A stretch of 32,328 nucleotides of DNA from Clostridia bacterium (GTDB lineage Bacteria > Bacillota > Clostridia > Christensenellales > Aristaeellaceae). Positions 1-8,447 of this stretch are shown piece by piece. The notes under the pieces were generated by a model, which was given only the letters and a program-made list of their open reading frames with translations, was not told where the DNA came from and did no database searches. Location: contig JAFRNK010000071.1 of NCBI GenBank assembly GCA_017430225.1, positions 1 to 32,328 of the forward strand, read 5' to 3'. A program made the position numbers and the translations under genes. Every line of letters begins with the position of its first letter. Within the stretch, counting starts at the first letter, position 1.

Positions 1-351
1 ATCCCCGAGCTGAACGGCAAGCTGATCGGCTCCGCGCAGCGCGTGCCCGTGCCCACCGGTTCCACCACCATCCTCGTGGCGGTCGTCAAGGGCAAGGACG
101 TCACCAAGGAATCCATCAACGCCGCGATGAAGGCCCAGGCTTCCGAGAGCTTCGGCTACACCACCGAGAAGCTGGTCTCCTCCGACATCATCGGCATGAC
201 CTACGGCTCCCTGTTCGATGCCAACCAGACCATGGTCACCAAGATCGACGACGACACCTATCAGGTTCAGGTCGTGTCCTGGTATGACAACGAGAACAGC
301 TACACCAGCCAGATGGTCCGCACCATCAAGTACTTCGCCGAGCTGAAGTAA
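1..351 (+). CDS. gap: Glyceraldehyde-3-phosphate dehydrogenase, C-terminal part (5' truncated by window)
   Basis: The frame is open from base 1 and ends at TAA 349-351, giving 116 residues of the C-terminal catalytic domain. The stretch [21 protein letters not shown] is the conserved GAPDH segment that follows the active-site half. The ending ([15 protein letters not shown]) is also diagnostic of type I NAD-dependent GAPDH. The enzyme converts glyceraldehyde-3-phosphate to 1,3-bisphosphoglycerate in cytoplasmic glycolysis. The catalytic Cys and the Rossmann domain lie upstream of the window. The gene ends before a terminator at 474-514, so it is probably not co-transcribed with the following isocitrate dehydrogenase gene. 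Confidence 0.95.
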   Translation: MPELNGKLIGSAQRVPVPTGSTTILVAVVKGKDVTKESINAAMKAQASESFGYTTEKLVSSDIIGMTYGSLFDANQTMVTKIDDDTYQVQVVSWYDNENSYTSQMVRTIKYFAELK

Positions 352-373
352 TTGATTCTGCTGGGATTTCGAA

Positions 374-391
374 CTTCTGCGAAAGCAGGAG
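374..391 (+). other. Small GNRA-loop hairpin in the gap 3' UTR
   Basis: CTTCTGC (374-380) can pair with GCAGGAG (385-391), with one G-U pair, around a GAAA tetraloop. No T-tract follows, so this is not an intrinsic terminator by itself. It could stabilise the 3' end of the transcript or be chance. The rest of 352-473 shows no gene. Confidence 0.3.
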
Positions 392-473
392 AACGAAGCC
401 AGGTATGTAAAATGTTGATTTAGTACTGTAAACCGTTCTGATATTCCGGTTTCAGGTACGATAAACATTTACC

Positions 474-514
474 CCCCCTTTCTCTGATGGAAATCGTCAG
501 GAAAGGGGGTTTTT
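474..514 (+). terminator. Rho-independent terminator after gap
   Basis: CCCCCTTTC (474-482) pairs with GAAAGGGGG (501-509). CTGA (484-487) and TCAG (497-500) extend the stem after a one-base bulge. A run of five T follows at 510-514. It lies between gap and the isocitrate dehydrogenase promoter. Confidence 0.85.
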
Positions 515-552
515 GTACGATAAATAATGCCTCAAAAAAACAGGACTGGACC

Positions 553-581
553 TTGAACACCGCCTTCCTTGCTGATACAAT
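553..581 (+). promoter_or_regulatory. Sigma-A-type promoter for icd
   Basis: TTGAAC (553-558) and TACAAT (576-581) are separated by exactly 17 bases. The -10 is preceded by TG-A, an extended -10. Transcription would begin near 588, which excludes a translation start at the upstream in-frame ATG (487) and supports the ATG at 610. Confidence 0.75.
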
Positions 582-609
582 AAGTCTGTTTACAAAAGGA
601 GGTAGTTTT

Positions 610-1812
610 ATGGACAGGCTTCAGATGATCACGCCGCTGGTGGAAATGGACGGCGACGAAATGACCCGCATCCTGTGGGCGGATATCAAGGAGATCCTTC
701 TCACTCCGTATATCGACCTGAAAACCGTATACTATGACCTGGGGCTGAAGCACCGCGACGAGACGGATGACCAGGTGACCGTCGACAGCGCGCTGGCCGC
801 CAAGCAGTACGGCGTAGCCGTCAAATGCGCCACCATCACCCCCAACGCCCAGCGCGTGGAAGAATACGGGCTCAAGCAGATGTGGAAAAGCCCCAACGGA
901 ACGATCCGCGCCATGATGGACGGCACCGTATTCCGCACGCCCATTCTGGTGAAGGGTGTCCGGCCCACCGTGCGCACCTGGGAAAAGCCCATCACCATCG
1001 CCCGTCACGCCTACGGCGATATCTACCGCAACACGGAAATGACCGTTCCGGGCAAGGGCAAGGCCGAGCTGGTATTTACCGGCGAGGACGGCACCGAGCA
1101 GCGCAAGACCATCTTCGATTTCAAGGGCCCCGGCATCCTGCAGGGCATCCATAACCTCGATTCCTCGATTTCTTCTTTCGCCCGCGCCTGTTTCAATTAC
1201 GCGCTGGACATCCGGCAGGACCTGTGGTTCTCCGCCAAGGACACCATTTCCAAGACTTACGACCATCACTTCAAGGACATTTTCCAGGAGATCTTCGACA
1301 GCGAATACAAGGACAAATTTGAAAACGGAGGCATTTCCTATTTCTATACGCTGATCGACGACGCCGTGGCCCGTATCATCCGCTCAAAGGGCGGTATGAT
1401 CTGGGCCTGCAAAAACTACGATGGCGACGTCATGAGCGATATGATCGCCACGGCTTTCGGATCCCTCGCCATGATGACCAGCGTCCTTGTCAGCCCCGAC
1501 GGCAAGTACGAATATGAAGCCGCGCACGGCACAGTAACGAGGCATTATTACCGCTATCTCAAGGGCGAGGAGACCTCTACCAATCCCGTCGCCACCATCT
1601 TCGCCTGGACAGGCGCCCTGCGCAAGCGCGGCGAAATCGACGACCTCAATGACCTGTGTGCGTTCGCCGACCGCCTGGAGAAGGCCGTGATCGGCACGAT
1701 CGAGAGCGGTATCATGACCGGCGACCTGGCATCGATCTATGAAGGAGAGTCCTGCGCCGTGACCAGCCGCGCCTTCCTCCGCGCCGTGCGTGAACGGCTC
1801 GAAAACGGCTGA
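610..1812 (+). CDS. icd: NADP-dependent isocitrate dehydrogenase (homodimeric, eukaryotic-like subfamily)
   Basis: This 400-residue cytoplasmic enzyme performs oxidative decarboxylation of isocitrate to 2-oxoglutarate with NADP. The conserved blocks are in family order: [11 protein letters not shown] at the N terminus, [16 protein letters not shown] (substrate loop), [28 protein letters not shown] (metal-binding aspartates) and [12 protein letters not shown]. Length matches the roughly 400-410-residue IDH1/IDH2-like subfamily rather than the 416-residue E. coli type. The ATG at 610 is chosen because AAAGGAGGT (594-602) sits directly upstream and a good promoter lies at 553-581. The frame is open back to 487, but that part encodes terminator and promoter DNA. 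The gene is monocistronic, with terminators on both sides. Confidence 0.95.
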   Translation: MDRLQMITPLVEMDGDEMTRILWADIKEILLTPYIDLKTVYYDLGLKHRDETDDQVTVDSALAAKQYGVAVKCATITPNAQRVEEYGLKQMWKSPNGTIRAMMDGTVFRTPILVKGVRPTVRTWEKPITIARHAYGDIYRNTEMTVPGKGKAELVFTGEDGTEQRKTIFDFKGPGILQGIHNLDSSISSFARACFNYALDIRQDLWFSAKDTISKTYDHHFKDIFQEIFDSEYKDKFENGGISYFYTLIDDAVARIIRSKGGMIWACKNYDGDVMSDMIATAFGSLAMMTSVLVSPDGKYEYEAAHGTVTRHYYRYLKGEETSTNPVATIFAWTGALRKRGEIDDLNDLCAFADRLEKAVIGTIESGIMTGDLASIYEGESCAVTSRAFLRAVRERLENG

Positions 1813-1831
1813 CCCGCCCGATAAAACAATG

Positions 1832-1893
1832 GCCCACCGGTCCGGCCGGTGGGCTGCAGACTGCAGGGACGCTGATTTCTGCAGTCTTTTATT
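1832..1893 (+). terminator. Double-hairpin terminator after icd
   Basis: The first hairpin is GCCCACCGG (1832-1840) with CCGGTGGGC (1846-1854), a perfect 9-bp stem. The second is GACTGCAG (1859-1866) with CTGCAGTC (1879-1886), followed by TTTT at 1887-1890. The convergent PHP gene ends at 1908. Read on the minus strand, the first hairpin is followed by a weak T-rich stretch, so it may serve both genes. Confidence 0.75.
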
Positions 1894-1907
1894 GTCCCGC
1901 AGCTGTT

Positions 1908-2846
1908 TCAGAAATCTTCGAGATTCAGGAAGATCGGATTGGTCCAGGCTCGGTTTCCGTTCGAATCCTTCACTACTGCCCGGATATAGGGCGTGTTCGT
2001 CTCGCGCAGCGGAACGCTGGCGGACGTGATGCCCACCTCGCCTTCCACGGGCCGTGCGATGGTATACGGCGCGCGGAAATGGACGAACTGGATTTCGGAA
2101 ACGGGCGAGCATTCCAGATACGCCCTGCCCTTGTCCACATAGAAATCATAGATCTCCGGCCCGCAGGAAGAATAGAACGCGCCGTTTTTCAGCGCTTCCA
2201 GGATCGCGCTCACGCTGTTTTCGGCGTTCACGCGCACCCAGCCTTTGCAGTACTGGCGCATCACATGGCCGTCGTCCGTCGCGACCCCGAAGATCCTCTG
2301 GCCCTGCACCAGTATTTCGTCCCAGTAAGCGGCGTTGGTGTCCTTGCCGTGCTCGAGCGCGGAGCCGCTGTTCCAGATCTCCATCGCGAAGTTGCCCTTG
2401 AGCATCTCGAACTCGCGGGCAGGCGTGCCGCTCCATTCGGGATGGCAGTAGAACGTGATGTTGTTGTTCTCATGCATATAGTCCAGCAATTCCTGGGTCT
2501 GTTCCGGCCGGTCGATGCGGTTTCTGGGGAATCGCTGATCCTGTTCAAAGCCATTGCCGTCCTCGCGCGAAGGCCCCAGGGCTACCATATGATGGACGTG
2601 CACTCCGGGTCCTGGCAGATTCCGGTCCACCTCCACTCCGGGAACAATGGTCATCTCAGCATCGGAAAAGTTCCGGTAGTTATAGCAGCGGTGATCTGTG
2701 AGTGCCATGAAATCGTAACTGTGCTCTTTATAGCATTTGATCACGAGCGCCGGATCGTCTGCGCCGTCCGAACGGGTGGTGTGGCAATGCAGCGCTCCTT
2801 TGAGCATATAACCCGCATCGATAAATGCCGCCTGACGTCTCATCAT
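1908..2846 (-). CDS. PHP-domain metal-dependent hydrolase (CehA/McbA-like)
   Basis: This protein of about 312 residues is a PHP-type phosphoesterase or hydrolase. Metal ligands are visible: H-C-H-T-T-R-S-D-G near residues 20-28, A-L-T-D-H near 50, a Glu in PGVEV, a His pair in the HVHHM segment, and C-H-P-E-W-S-G in the middle. The length fits CehA/McbA-type proteins, whose substrates are diverse, so no substrate is claimed. There is no signal peptide, so it is probably cytoplasmic. Two adjacent ATG codons occur (2846 and 2843). AAGGAGG at 2850-2856 is only 3 bases from the first and 6 from the second, so translation more likely begins at 2843. It is divergent from the sugar ABC operon and could share its regulation. 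Confidence 0.85.
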   Translation of the reverse strand: MMRRQAAFIDAGYMLKGALHCHTTRSDGADDPALVIKCYKEHSYDFMALTDHRCYNYRNFSDAEMTIVPGVEVDRNLPGPGVHVHHMVALGPSREDGNGFEQDQRFPRNRIDRPEQTQELLDYMHENNNITFYCHPEWSGTPAREFEMLKGNFAMEIWNSGSALEHGKDTNAAYWDEILVQGQRIFGVATDDGHVMRQYCKGWVRVNAENSVSAILEALKNGAFYSSCGPEIYDFYVDKGRAYLECSPVSEIQFVHFRAPYTIARPVEGEVGITSASVPLRETNTPYIRAVVKDSNGNRAWTNPIFLNLEDF

Positions 2847-2878
2847 GAACCTCCTTATTCTTCATGGCAGGAGCCGGT

Positions 2879-2899
2879 CAACCGACAGCCTGTCAGTTG
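2879..2899. promoter_or_regulatory. Imperfect inverted repeat, possible operator in the PHP gene leader
   Basis: CAACCGACAG (2879-2888) and CTGTCAGTTG (2890-2899) are inverted repeats, 9 of 10 positions matching, with a one-base centre. On the minus strand they lie about 20-40 bases downstream of the predicted start of transcription, a usual place for a roadblock operator. No regulator gene is seen nearby, so this is a candidate only. Confidence 0.4.
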
Positions 2900-2926
2900 T
2901 TTCTTGATATCGCTTTGATTGACGAT

Positions 2927-2955
2927 ATTGTACAGTCATGAATTACTTTTGTCAA
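2927..2955 (-). promoter_or_regulatory. Promoter for the PHP hydrolase gene
   Basis: Reading the minus strand, TTGACA (2955-2950) and TACAAT (2932-2927) are separated by 17 bases. The -35 is perfect and the -10 matches 5 of 6. The transcript leader would be about 75 bases long. Confidence 0.75.
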
Positions 2956-3010
2956 TCTTCCGCATCCGCGTTTGAAGGACGCTCAAGTATATTGCACAGG
3001 CAAAAACACC

Positions 3011-3039
3011 TTGACAACCCCTGCCGGAAGGGGTAGACT
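3011..3039 (+). promoter_or_regulatory. Promoter of the sugar ABC operon with an inverted repeat in its spacer
   Basis: TTGACA (3011-3016) is followed after 17 bases by TAGACT (3034-3039), a 4/6 match. The spacer is occupied by ACCCCT (3017-3022) and AGGGGT (3029-3034), a perfect 6-bp inverted repeat. A bound repressor there would block RNA polymerase. A second inverted repeat, CGCCG (3054-3058) and CGGCG (3067-3071), lies in the leader. Confidence 0.65.
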
Positions 3040-3097
3040 ATGAGCGTCTAAATCGCCGTGTATGATCGGCGTAAATAAAAAAATGGAGGGAATACGC

Positions 3098-4363
3098 ATG
3101 AAGAAGCTCACTGCTCTGTTTCTGGCCCTGATGATGGTGCTGGCCTGCACCGCTTTCGCGAGCGCGGAAGACGAGATCACCCTGGACGTCATCATCTGCC
3201 AGTACGGCCCCAACACTGAAAACTGGTTCCTCGGGACCGGCATGGACGGCACCAACTTCGTAGCCAAGTTTGAAGCTGAAAACCCCGGCATCAAGCTGAA
3301 CCTGGACGTAGTATCCTGGAATGACGTGTACACTGAGGTGTCCACCCGCATTTCCAACAGCAAGGCTCCCGACATCCTCAACATTGACGTTTTCGCCGAT
3401 TATGCCGCTGAAGGCCTGCTGATGCCCGTGAGCGATTACTGCCCCGAAGAGCTGTACAGCGATTTCTTCCCGCAGTTCATCGCGCAGTCCGTACTGAACG
3501 ACACCGTGTGGGCCGTGCCGGACCTGGCTTCCGCCCGCGCGCTGTACTATAACATCGACCTGCTCACCGAAGCGGGCGTGGAAAAAGTTCCCGAGACCTG
3601 GGCCGAGCTGGAAGACGCCTGCCAGGCCATTCTGGATTACTATGAGGGCAAGATCTATCCCTGGGGCGTTGACATGACCACCGACGAAGGCCAGGCGGCT
3701 TTCGCATACTATGCCTGGGGCAACAATGGCGGTTTCGTGGACGATGAGGGCAACTGGACTGTGAACAGCGACGCGAACGTCGAATCCGTCAAGTTCTCCG
3801 TCGGTCTCGTCAACAAGGGTTACACCAACCCCAACCCCGCCACCCAGACCCGCTATGACCTGCAGGATATGTTCGCTGCCGGCAAGCTGGCGATGCTGAT
3901 CGCGCCCAACCAGCTGCCCACCATCGTCAAGAACAGCGGCAACGAAATCAATTTCGCTACCGCCGACATCCCCCACAACGAGGGTGCCGCTTCCGGTTCC
4001 GTGGGCGTCATGGACCGCGTGATGGCCTTCAAGAAGGACGGCCTGACCGAAGAAGAGAACGCCAAGCGCAACGAAGCGATCGGCAAGTTCCTCTCCTTCT
4101 TCTATCGTCCCGAGAATTACGTGGGCTGGGTCAGCATGGAAGACTTCCTGCCCGCTGTTAACAGCGCTGTCGCCGCTCTGGTGGAAGCGAATCCTTCCTT
4201 CGAAGCCTGGCTGAACGTGCTGGCGAACGCCAAGTTCTATCCGACCGCAAAGCCCGAATGGAACGCGGTCAAGCAGGGCGTCATCAACGTAGAGCAGAAC
4301 GCTCTGACCGGCGGCGACGTCAAGCAGCTGCTGGATGAACTGCAGGCCAGCCTGGTCAAGTAA
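3098..4363 (+). CDS. Extracellular sugar-binding protein of a CUT1 ABC transporter
   Basis: This 421-residue family 1 solute-binding protein captures a carbohydrate outside the cell for the two permeases encoded next. The signal peptide covers residues 1-23 (K-K, a Leu/Met-rich core, then F-A-S-A). A Cys at 17 follows V-L-A, so a lipoprotein form is possible, although that lipobox is imperfect. The mature part shows typical features such as ADYAAEGLLMPV, WAVPDLASARALYYN and PETWAELEDA. The ATG at 3098 has GGAGGG at 3085-3090. The frame is open back to 3062, but that start would place 12 residues before the signal peptide. The substrate is not deducible from sequence. The adjacent secreted GH3 glycosidase and esterase suggest a glycan breakdown product. 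Confidence 0.92.
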   Translation: MKKLTALFLALMMVLACTAFASAEDEITLDVIICQYGPNTENWFLGTGMDGTNFVAKFEAENPGIKLNLDVVSWNDVYTEVSTRISNSKAPDILNIDVFADYAAEGLLMPVSDYCPEELYSDFFPQFIAQSVLNDTVWAVPDLASARALYYNIDLLTEAGVEKVPETWAELEDACQAILDYYEGKIYPWGVDMTTDEGQAAFAYYAWGNNGGFVDDEGNWTVNSDANVESVKFSVGLVNKGYTNPNPATQTRYDLQDMFAAGKLAMLIAPNQLPTIVKNSGNEINFATADIPHNEGAASGSVGVMDRVMAFKKDGLTEEENAKRNEAIGKFLSFFYRPENYVGWVSMEDFLPAVNSAVAALVEANPSFEAWLNVLANAKFYPTAKPEWNAVKQGVINVEQNALTGGDVKQLLDELQASLVK

Positions 4364-4376
4364 TTTCATCCGTCTA

Positions 4377-4410
4377 CGGGGCCGGGTCAACCGGCCCCGC
4401 TTTCTGTTTG
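4377..4410 (+). terminator. Intercistronic GC-rich hairpin (attenuator or partial terminator)
   Basis: CGGGGCCGG (4377-4385) pairs perfectly with CCGGCCCCG (4391-4399) around GTCAA. It is followed by CTTTCTGTTT, a broken T-tract. Its position between the binding-protein gene and the first permease gene fits the common design in which binding-protein mRNA is made in excess over permease mRNA. Confidence 0.65.
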
Positions 4411-4429
4411 CTCTGAAGGGAGACCAACG

Positions 4430-5317
4430 ATGAACACGATCCTGGTACGCAAAAAATGGATACCCTACCTGTGGCTGCTGCCCAGTCTTATTTTGATGTC
4501 GGTATTCGTGGTCTTCCCCATCCTGATCGTTTTCCGCCTCGCGTTCAGTGAAATCAGCCGTGCCGGCGTGGTCGGCGGCTTCGTCGGCTTCGACAATTTC
4601 GCCGCGGCAATCCACGACAAGGCTTTCGGCACCGTCATGATGAACACAGCCGTCTGGGTCGTCAGTGTCGTCGGGCTGTCCACCCTGCTGGGTTTTATCA
4701 TCGCCATGGCGCTGAATACAGAGTTTTTCGGGCGGAAGATCGCCCGTTCCATCGTCATCTTCCCGTGGGCCACCTCGCTGGTGATTCAGGCTTCCGTATG
4801 GAACTATATCATCAAGTACGAATACGGCAATCTGAACAATGTGCTGCTCAATATGGGCATCATCAAAGACGTGATCAACTGGCGCCTCACTTACCAGATC
4901 GAATTCGCCTGGGAATGCGGCGTCGGCATTTTCGTCACCATTCCATTTGTCACCTTCTGCGTGCTGTCGGGCCTCCAGTCAATCGACGCGGCCTACTATG
5001 AGGCCGCCACGGTAGACGGCGCGGGATTCTGGAAAAAACTGCGCCACATCACCCTGCCGCTGGTACGGCCATCACTTACCGTCAGCACCGTTCTAAATAT
5101 CATTTATGTTTTCAACTCCTTCCCCATCGTCTATACCATTACGAAAGGCGCGCCGGCCAACAAGACGGACACTATGGTGACGCTATTGTACATGCGGGCA
5201 TTCTACGATCAGCAGAAAGGCCCGGCCACAGCTATGTCAGTCATCGGATTCGTGATCCTTTGCATCGCGGCCGGCGTCTATATGATGATTTCCATGCGGA
5301 AGGAGGAAGATCTGTGA
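4430..5317 (+). CDS. Sugar ABC transporter permease, MalF/LacF-type
   Basis: This 295-residue integral membrane subunit of a CUT1 ABC importer starts with a cytoplasmic KKWIPYLWLLPSL segment and the first membrane helix. Further helices follow. The EAA loop that docks the ATPase is YYEAATVDGAGFWKKLRHITLP, in the last third. Size matches the usual 290-310 residues. A GAAGGGAGA ribosome site lies 5' of the ATG at 4430. The stop codon overlaps the GTG start of the next permease by three bases, indicating translational coupling. No ATPase gene is present in the operon, so a shared MsmX-like ATPase encoded elsewhere is the likely partner. Confidence 0.93.
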   Translation: MNTILVRKKWIPYLWLLPSLILMSVFVVFPILIVFRLAFSEISRAGVVGGFVGFDNFAAAIHDKAFGTVMMNTAVWVVSVVGLSTLLGFIIAMALNTEFFGRKIARSIVIFPWATSLVIQASVWNYIIKYEYGNLNNVLLNMGIIKDVINWRLTYQIEFAWECGVGIFVTIPFVTFCVLSGLQSIDAAYYEAATVDGAGFWKKLRHITLPLVRPSLTVSTVLNIIYVFNSFPIVYTITKGAPANKTDTMVTLLYMRAFYDQQKGPATAMSVIGFVILCIAAGVYMMISMRKEEDL

Positions 5318-6867
5318 AAAAGCTTTCTCCCGACCGCAGACTTTACAGCCGCCGAAGCGGCCTGATCATCCTCGCGGCTTCGCTCGCGCTGATTATTGTA
5401 CTGCTGTCCCTGCCGCTGTTTGAAACGACCACCGCAATATATACCAAAAAGTCGCCCAACACGTTTATCGGGGACGAGAAATACCAGACGGTCAAAGCCG
5501 ATGTCGAAACTGCCCTGCAGGAATATACGGCGTTCGGTGAAGTAGAACTGAATGAGAGCGTGACGCTTCGGGACAAAGCAGACGGCACACAATCCAGCAT
5601 GATCACCTTCACCGCTTCCACACACAGCCGTTTCAACGGATGGAAAATGATGGGCAGCGGCCTGACCGCCGGACATATTCTGACGCTCCTGTTCTCTTTC
5701 GCAGTGCTGTCTGTTCTCCTCTCCTGCGTTCCAAAGCAAGGTATCCAGGCCTGTGCCGTTGCTTTCGGCGTGCTGGCGTTGCTGTCAGTGCCTGCTTTTT
5801 CCATGACGATCACACGCTTTTTCTCCCGCACCATCGGCACTGTGCTCTCCGGCGCGCGTGAAGCGGACATCACCGCTGAACTCGCCCTGGCGGACAAACT
5901 GCTTTACGGGGGCAAAAGCGGCGAACAGATCTCGACCCTGCTGTCAGGCATGACCTATGGTTGCACGCCCATTTTATGGTTGCTGCTCATTCCCTGCTTC
6001 TGCCTGATCTGCGGTGCACTGAGCGTACAGAACATCCAGCTTTCCGCCGCGCTGAGCCGAGGGCTCCTCTACACCTTCGTCATCGCTTTGAGCATCCTGA
6101 TCCTGTATCCATACTATGTGATGTTCATCACCGCGCTGCGCTCGCCGGGAGAAACCAACGACATGCATTTCCTGCACATGCTCCCGGTACAGTGGATGTG
6201 GAGCAACTTCGAAGATATCGTGCGCAGGAACGTCCTCAGGTATTTGGGCAACAGCCTGCTTCTCTCCATCGGCGCGACGCTGATCAGCCTGCTCTGCGGC
6301 ATTCCCGCCGCATATGCCATGGCGCGCATGAAGTTCAAAGGCAGCAAGGCCTTCCTCGGTTTCGTGATCATGAGTCAGATGTTCTCCCCTGTGGTGCTTC
6401 TGGTCGGCATCTCGCGCCTGATGATCGGGCTGAACCTGAACGACTCCGTGATCGGGCTGATGCTGATCAACGCTGCGTTCAACCAGGCCTTCGCCATTTG
6501 GCTGCTGCGCGGGACGTTCGTCTCCATCTCCTCCGAAATGGAGCAGGCAGCCTGCATCGACGGCTGTTCCATTGTCGGCGCCCTGATCCGCGTCCTGCTC
6601 CCAATGGCAGCTCCCGGCATCGTGACAACGCTAATCTTTGTATTCATCAACGCCTGGAACGAATACACAATCTCCACCGTCCTGATCTCCACGCCGACCC
6701 GCAAACCCATCACCGTCGGCATCACCCAGTTCTCCTCCTTCAATATGATCGAGTGGCACTACCTCTTTGCTTCCGCCCTTCTCGCCACCATCCCGGTCGT
6801 GATTCTGTTTATGCTGATTGAAAAGCATCTGGTCGCAGGACTCACGTCGGGAGGCGTGAAAGGCTGA
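5314..6867 (+). CDS. Sugar ABC transporter permease, MalG-type with a large N-terminal membrane extension
   Basis: This protein has 517 residues, whereas MalG-like subunits are normally about 270-300. The MalG core is residues about 250-517: YPYYVMFITALRSP, six predicted helices, and the EAA loop EQAACIDGCSIVGALIRVLLP near 410-430. The first 250 residues add a helix at 17-37, a predicted extracytoplasmic segment of about 80 residues (38-118), helices near 120-138 and 146-166, a second hydrophilic loop (about 168-215) and a helix at 217-238. The GTG start at 5314 has AGGAGG at 5301-5306, seven bases upstream, and overlaps the previous stop. The last 28 codons are duplicated at 10506-10592, beyond an AT-rich island. 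The extension could contact the binding protein, but this is inference. Confidence 0.9.
   Translation: MKKLSPDRRLYSRRSGLIILAASLALIIVLLSLPLFETTTAIYTKKSPNTFIGDEKYQTVKADVETALQEYTAFGEVELNESVTLRDKADGTQSSMITFTASTHSRFNGWKMMGSGLTAGHILTLLFSFAVLSVLLSCVPKQGIQACAVAFGVLALLSVPAFSMTITRFFSRTIGTVLSGAREADITAELALADKLLYGGKSGEQISTLLSGMTYGCTPILWLLLIPCFCLICGALSVQNIQLSAALSRGLLYTFVIALSILILYPYYVMFITALRSPGETNDMHFLHMLPVQWMWSNFEDIVRRNVLRYLGNSLLLSIGATLISLLCGIPAAYAMARMKFKGSKAFLGFVIMSQMFSPVVLLVGISRLMIGLNLNDSVIGLMLINAAFNQAFAIWLLRGTFVSISSEMEQAACIDGCSIVGALIRVLLPMAAPGIVTTLIFVFINAWNEYTISTVLISTPTRKPITVGITQFSSFNMIEWHYLFASALLATIPVVILFMLIEKHLVAGLTSGGVKG
6781..6867 (+). repeat. Direct repeat, copy A: 3' end of permease gene
   Basis: These 87 bases encode residues 490-517 plus stop of the MalG-type permease. 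Copy B (10506-10592) differs at only four positions, all third codon positions. The two copies flank the AT-rich island exactly at the gene end. Confidence 0.95.
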
Positions 6868-6875
6868 ATATATTA

Positions 6876-6904
6876 TTGAACAGTGAATCATAATTACTTA
6901 TTAT
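6876..6904 (+). promoter_or_regulatory. Promoter at the left end of the island
   Basis: TTGAAC (6876-6881) and TATTAT (6899-6904) are separated by 17 bases and lie nine bases after the permease stop. The island genes can therefore be transcribed independently of the sugar operon. Confidence 0.6.
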
Positions 6905-6927
6905 ATCAACACTAAGGAGATATTCTA

Positions 6928-8400
6928 ATGGCAAAGAAAAAACTTGTTCAGGCGTCAACTTTTCAACTCTTATACGAAAAGGTTTTAGGAATTTCAGCAC
7001 TATTACTCTCAACCTTTTACATCTGGCTATCTTTTGCACGCCATTTTTTCTCCCCGGAAAACAGGATTGGTGAATCAAGCGTCCTCGTAATCATGTTGAA
7101 AAGTGCACGGTATTTTGCAATAGTATTACTTGTTGCATCATTAGCGTATCTGATCATTACAAAAATACGTTTTCCTGATACCTGGTATCGCATACGAAAT
7201 GCATGGAAAGGTTTGCAATGTAAAGAGTATATTCTTCTGCTAGTTCTTTTTGTTTATTATGTTTTATGCTGCAGCGTTAATAGTCAGTATTATACTAATA
7301 TTTTTAGAAGCAACGATCTATATCTGTTCGATATGGCCGTCAGCGTGTTTTTATTATTCCCAATGGCTAATGTATTAGGTTATAGAAGAATGCGTAAGTA
7401 CGCAGATATTATGCTACATGTTGTTATGGTCATTTCAACAAGTTTCATCGTATGGGCTCTTTGGAATCTGTTTCATTTGAACATCGTGCAATTACCCAAT
7501 GGCCTTAGTTCTGGTATGACTTCCGCTTATACCTTTTATCCAGGTGTCAACCAGAATATTGCTGCCGCAATTGGTACAACAATGGTCATGATTTCTCTGT
7601 ACATGATCGTCTGCCATTCTTGGCCAATTAAGGTAGTTTACTCATTTGCCCTAATAATTCATTTAACCGCAACACTGCTGACTGCTTCCAGAGGCAACTT
7701 CGTTGCATTGCTGGTTTGTCTGCCAGCGGTTGGAGGCATGGTATGCTGGAATTCATTAAAAAAGAGGCCGTTCTCTTTGCGCTGTATTATCACAGGAATA
7801 GTAGTATTGATTATTGCTATAGCAGTTTGGTGGTTACGAAGTGGCGTATTCACAGTCTTTGATAGCATTACCCATTTGAGTAAATACTTAAATTCATCAA
7901 CCAGCGCATCGGCAAGTGCTTCAGGAACAACTGAGCCGTTAATTGCATCTGGCCAGAGAAGTCTTACACTGGATGCTGCCCGTGCAAGAATCTGGCGTTC
8001 ATCCATTAAGGTGATGTTATCATCGCCGCGCCATTTCTTCTTTGGTGTTCCTTTGGGCCGGATCACGGCCGAAATCAAAAGTGCAATGGAATCAATATAT
8101 GGCACAGGCAGCCAATATGCCCATGCTCACAATATGATTCTTCAGACTGGTTTAGTTACAGGCGTACCAGGCATGCTAATGTTCATTGCATTCTTGGTGA
8201 TGATGATGATTCGTTGCATCAGGGTTAGTCTAGGCAAGACTAAAGCAGTTTTTCCTGGTGCATTTGTACTTCCAATATCAATACTGGGTATGGTAATCGT
8301 GAACCTGTTTGAGCCATTCTTGTTGTTTTATGTTTCAGTGATGGGATGCATGTTTTTCCTTTATTGCGGTTGGACTGTTGCGATTGACAAGGCTGATTAG
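6928..8400 (+). CDS. O-antigen ligase/polymerase-like membrane protein (Wzy_C family)
   Basis: This 490-residue polytopic membrane protein has about 10-12 hydrophobic helices. The Wzy_C region has TASRGNFVALLV followed by a large extracytoplasmic loop. That loop is rich in Ser/Ala (SASASASG) and ends in the segment with His399, His401 and Asn402 (HAHNMILQTGLVTGVPG), which is typical of WaaL/Wzy-type glycan ligases and polymerases. Such enzymes transfer or polymerise lipid-linked glycans outside the membrane. The substrate here is unknown. AAGGAGA at 6914-6920 supports the ATG at 6928. It is followed after 47 bases by a GT39-like gene. Codon and base use differ sharply from the surrounding operon, indicating acquisition. 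Confidence 0.8.
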   Translation: MAKKKLVQASTFQLLYEKVLGISALLLSTFYIWLSFARHFFSPENRIGESSVLVIMLKSARYFAIVLLVASLAYLIITKIRFPDTWYRIRNAWKGLQCKEYILLLVLFVYYVLCCSVNSQYYTNIFRSNDLYLFDMAVSVFLLFPMANVLGYRRMRKYADIMLHVVMVISTSFIVWALWNLFHLNIVQLPNGLSSGMTSAYTFYPGVNQNIAAAIGTTMVMISLYMIVCHSWPIKVVYSFALIIHLTATLLTASRGNFVALLVCLPAVGGMVCWNSLKKRPFSLRCIITGIVVLIIAIAVWWLRSGVFTVFDSITHLSKYLNSSTSASASASGTTEPLIASGQRSLTLDAARARIWRSSIKVMLSSPRHFFFGVPLGRITAEIKSAMESIYGTGSQYAHAHNMILQTGLVTGVPGMLMFIAFLVMMMIRCIRVSLGKTKAVFPGAFVLPISILGMVIVNLFEPFLLFYVSVMGCMFFLYCGWTVAIDKAD

Positions 8401-8447
8401 TCCTTTGAAGAATTATTCAGAATATATCGTGTTATTGGAGAACAAGT

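Noticed and set aside
487-609. An N-terminal extension of isocitrate dehydrogenase from ATG 487
   Set aside because: The 41 extra codons overlap the gap terminator and the icd promoter, and a strong ribosome site precedes ATG 610.
3038-4615. A 525-codon minus-strand open frame opposite the sugar-binding protein
   Set aside because: It spans two real genes and their regulatory gap, lacks any family pattern and has shadow-like composition.
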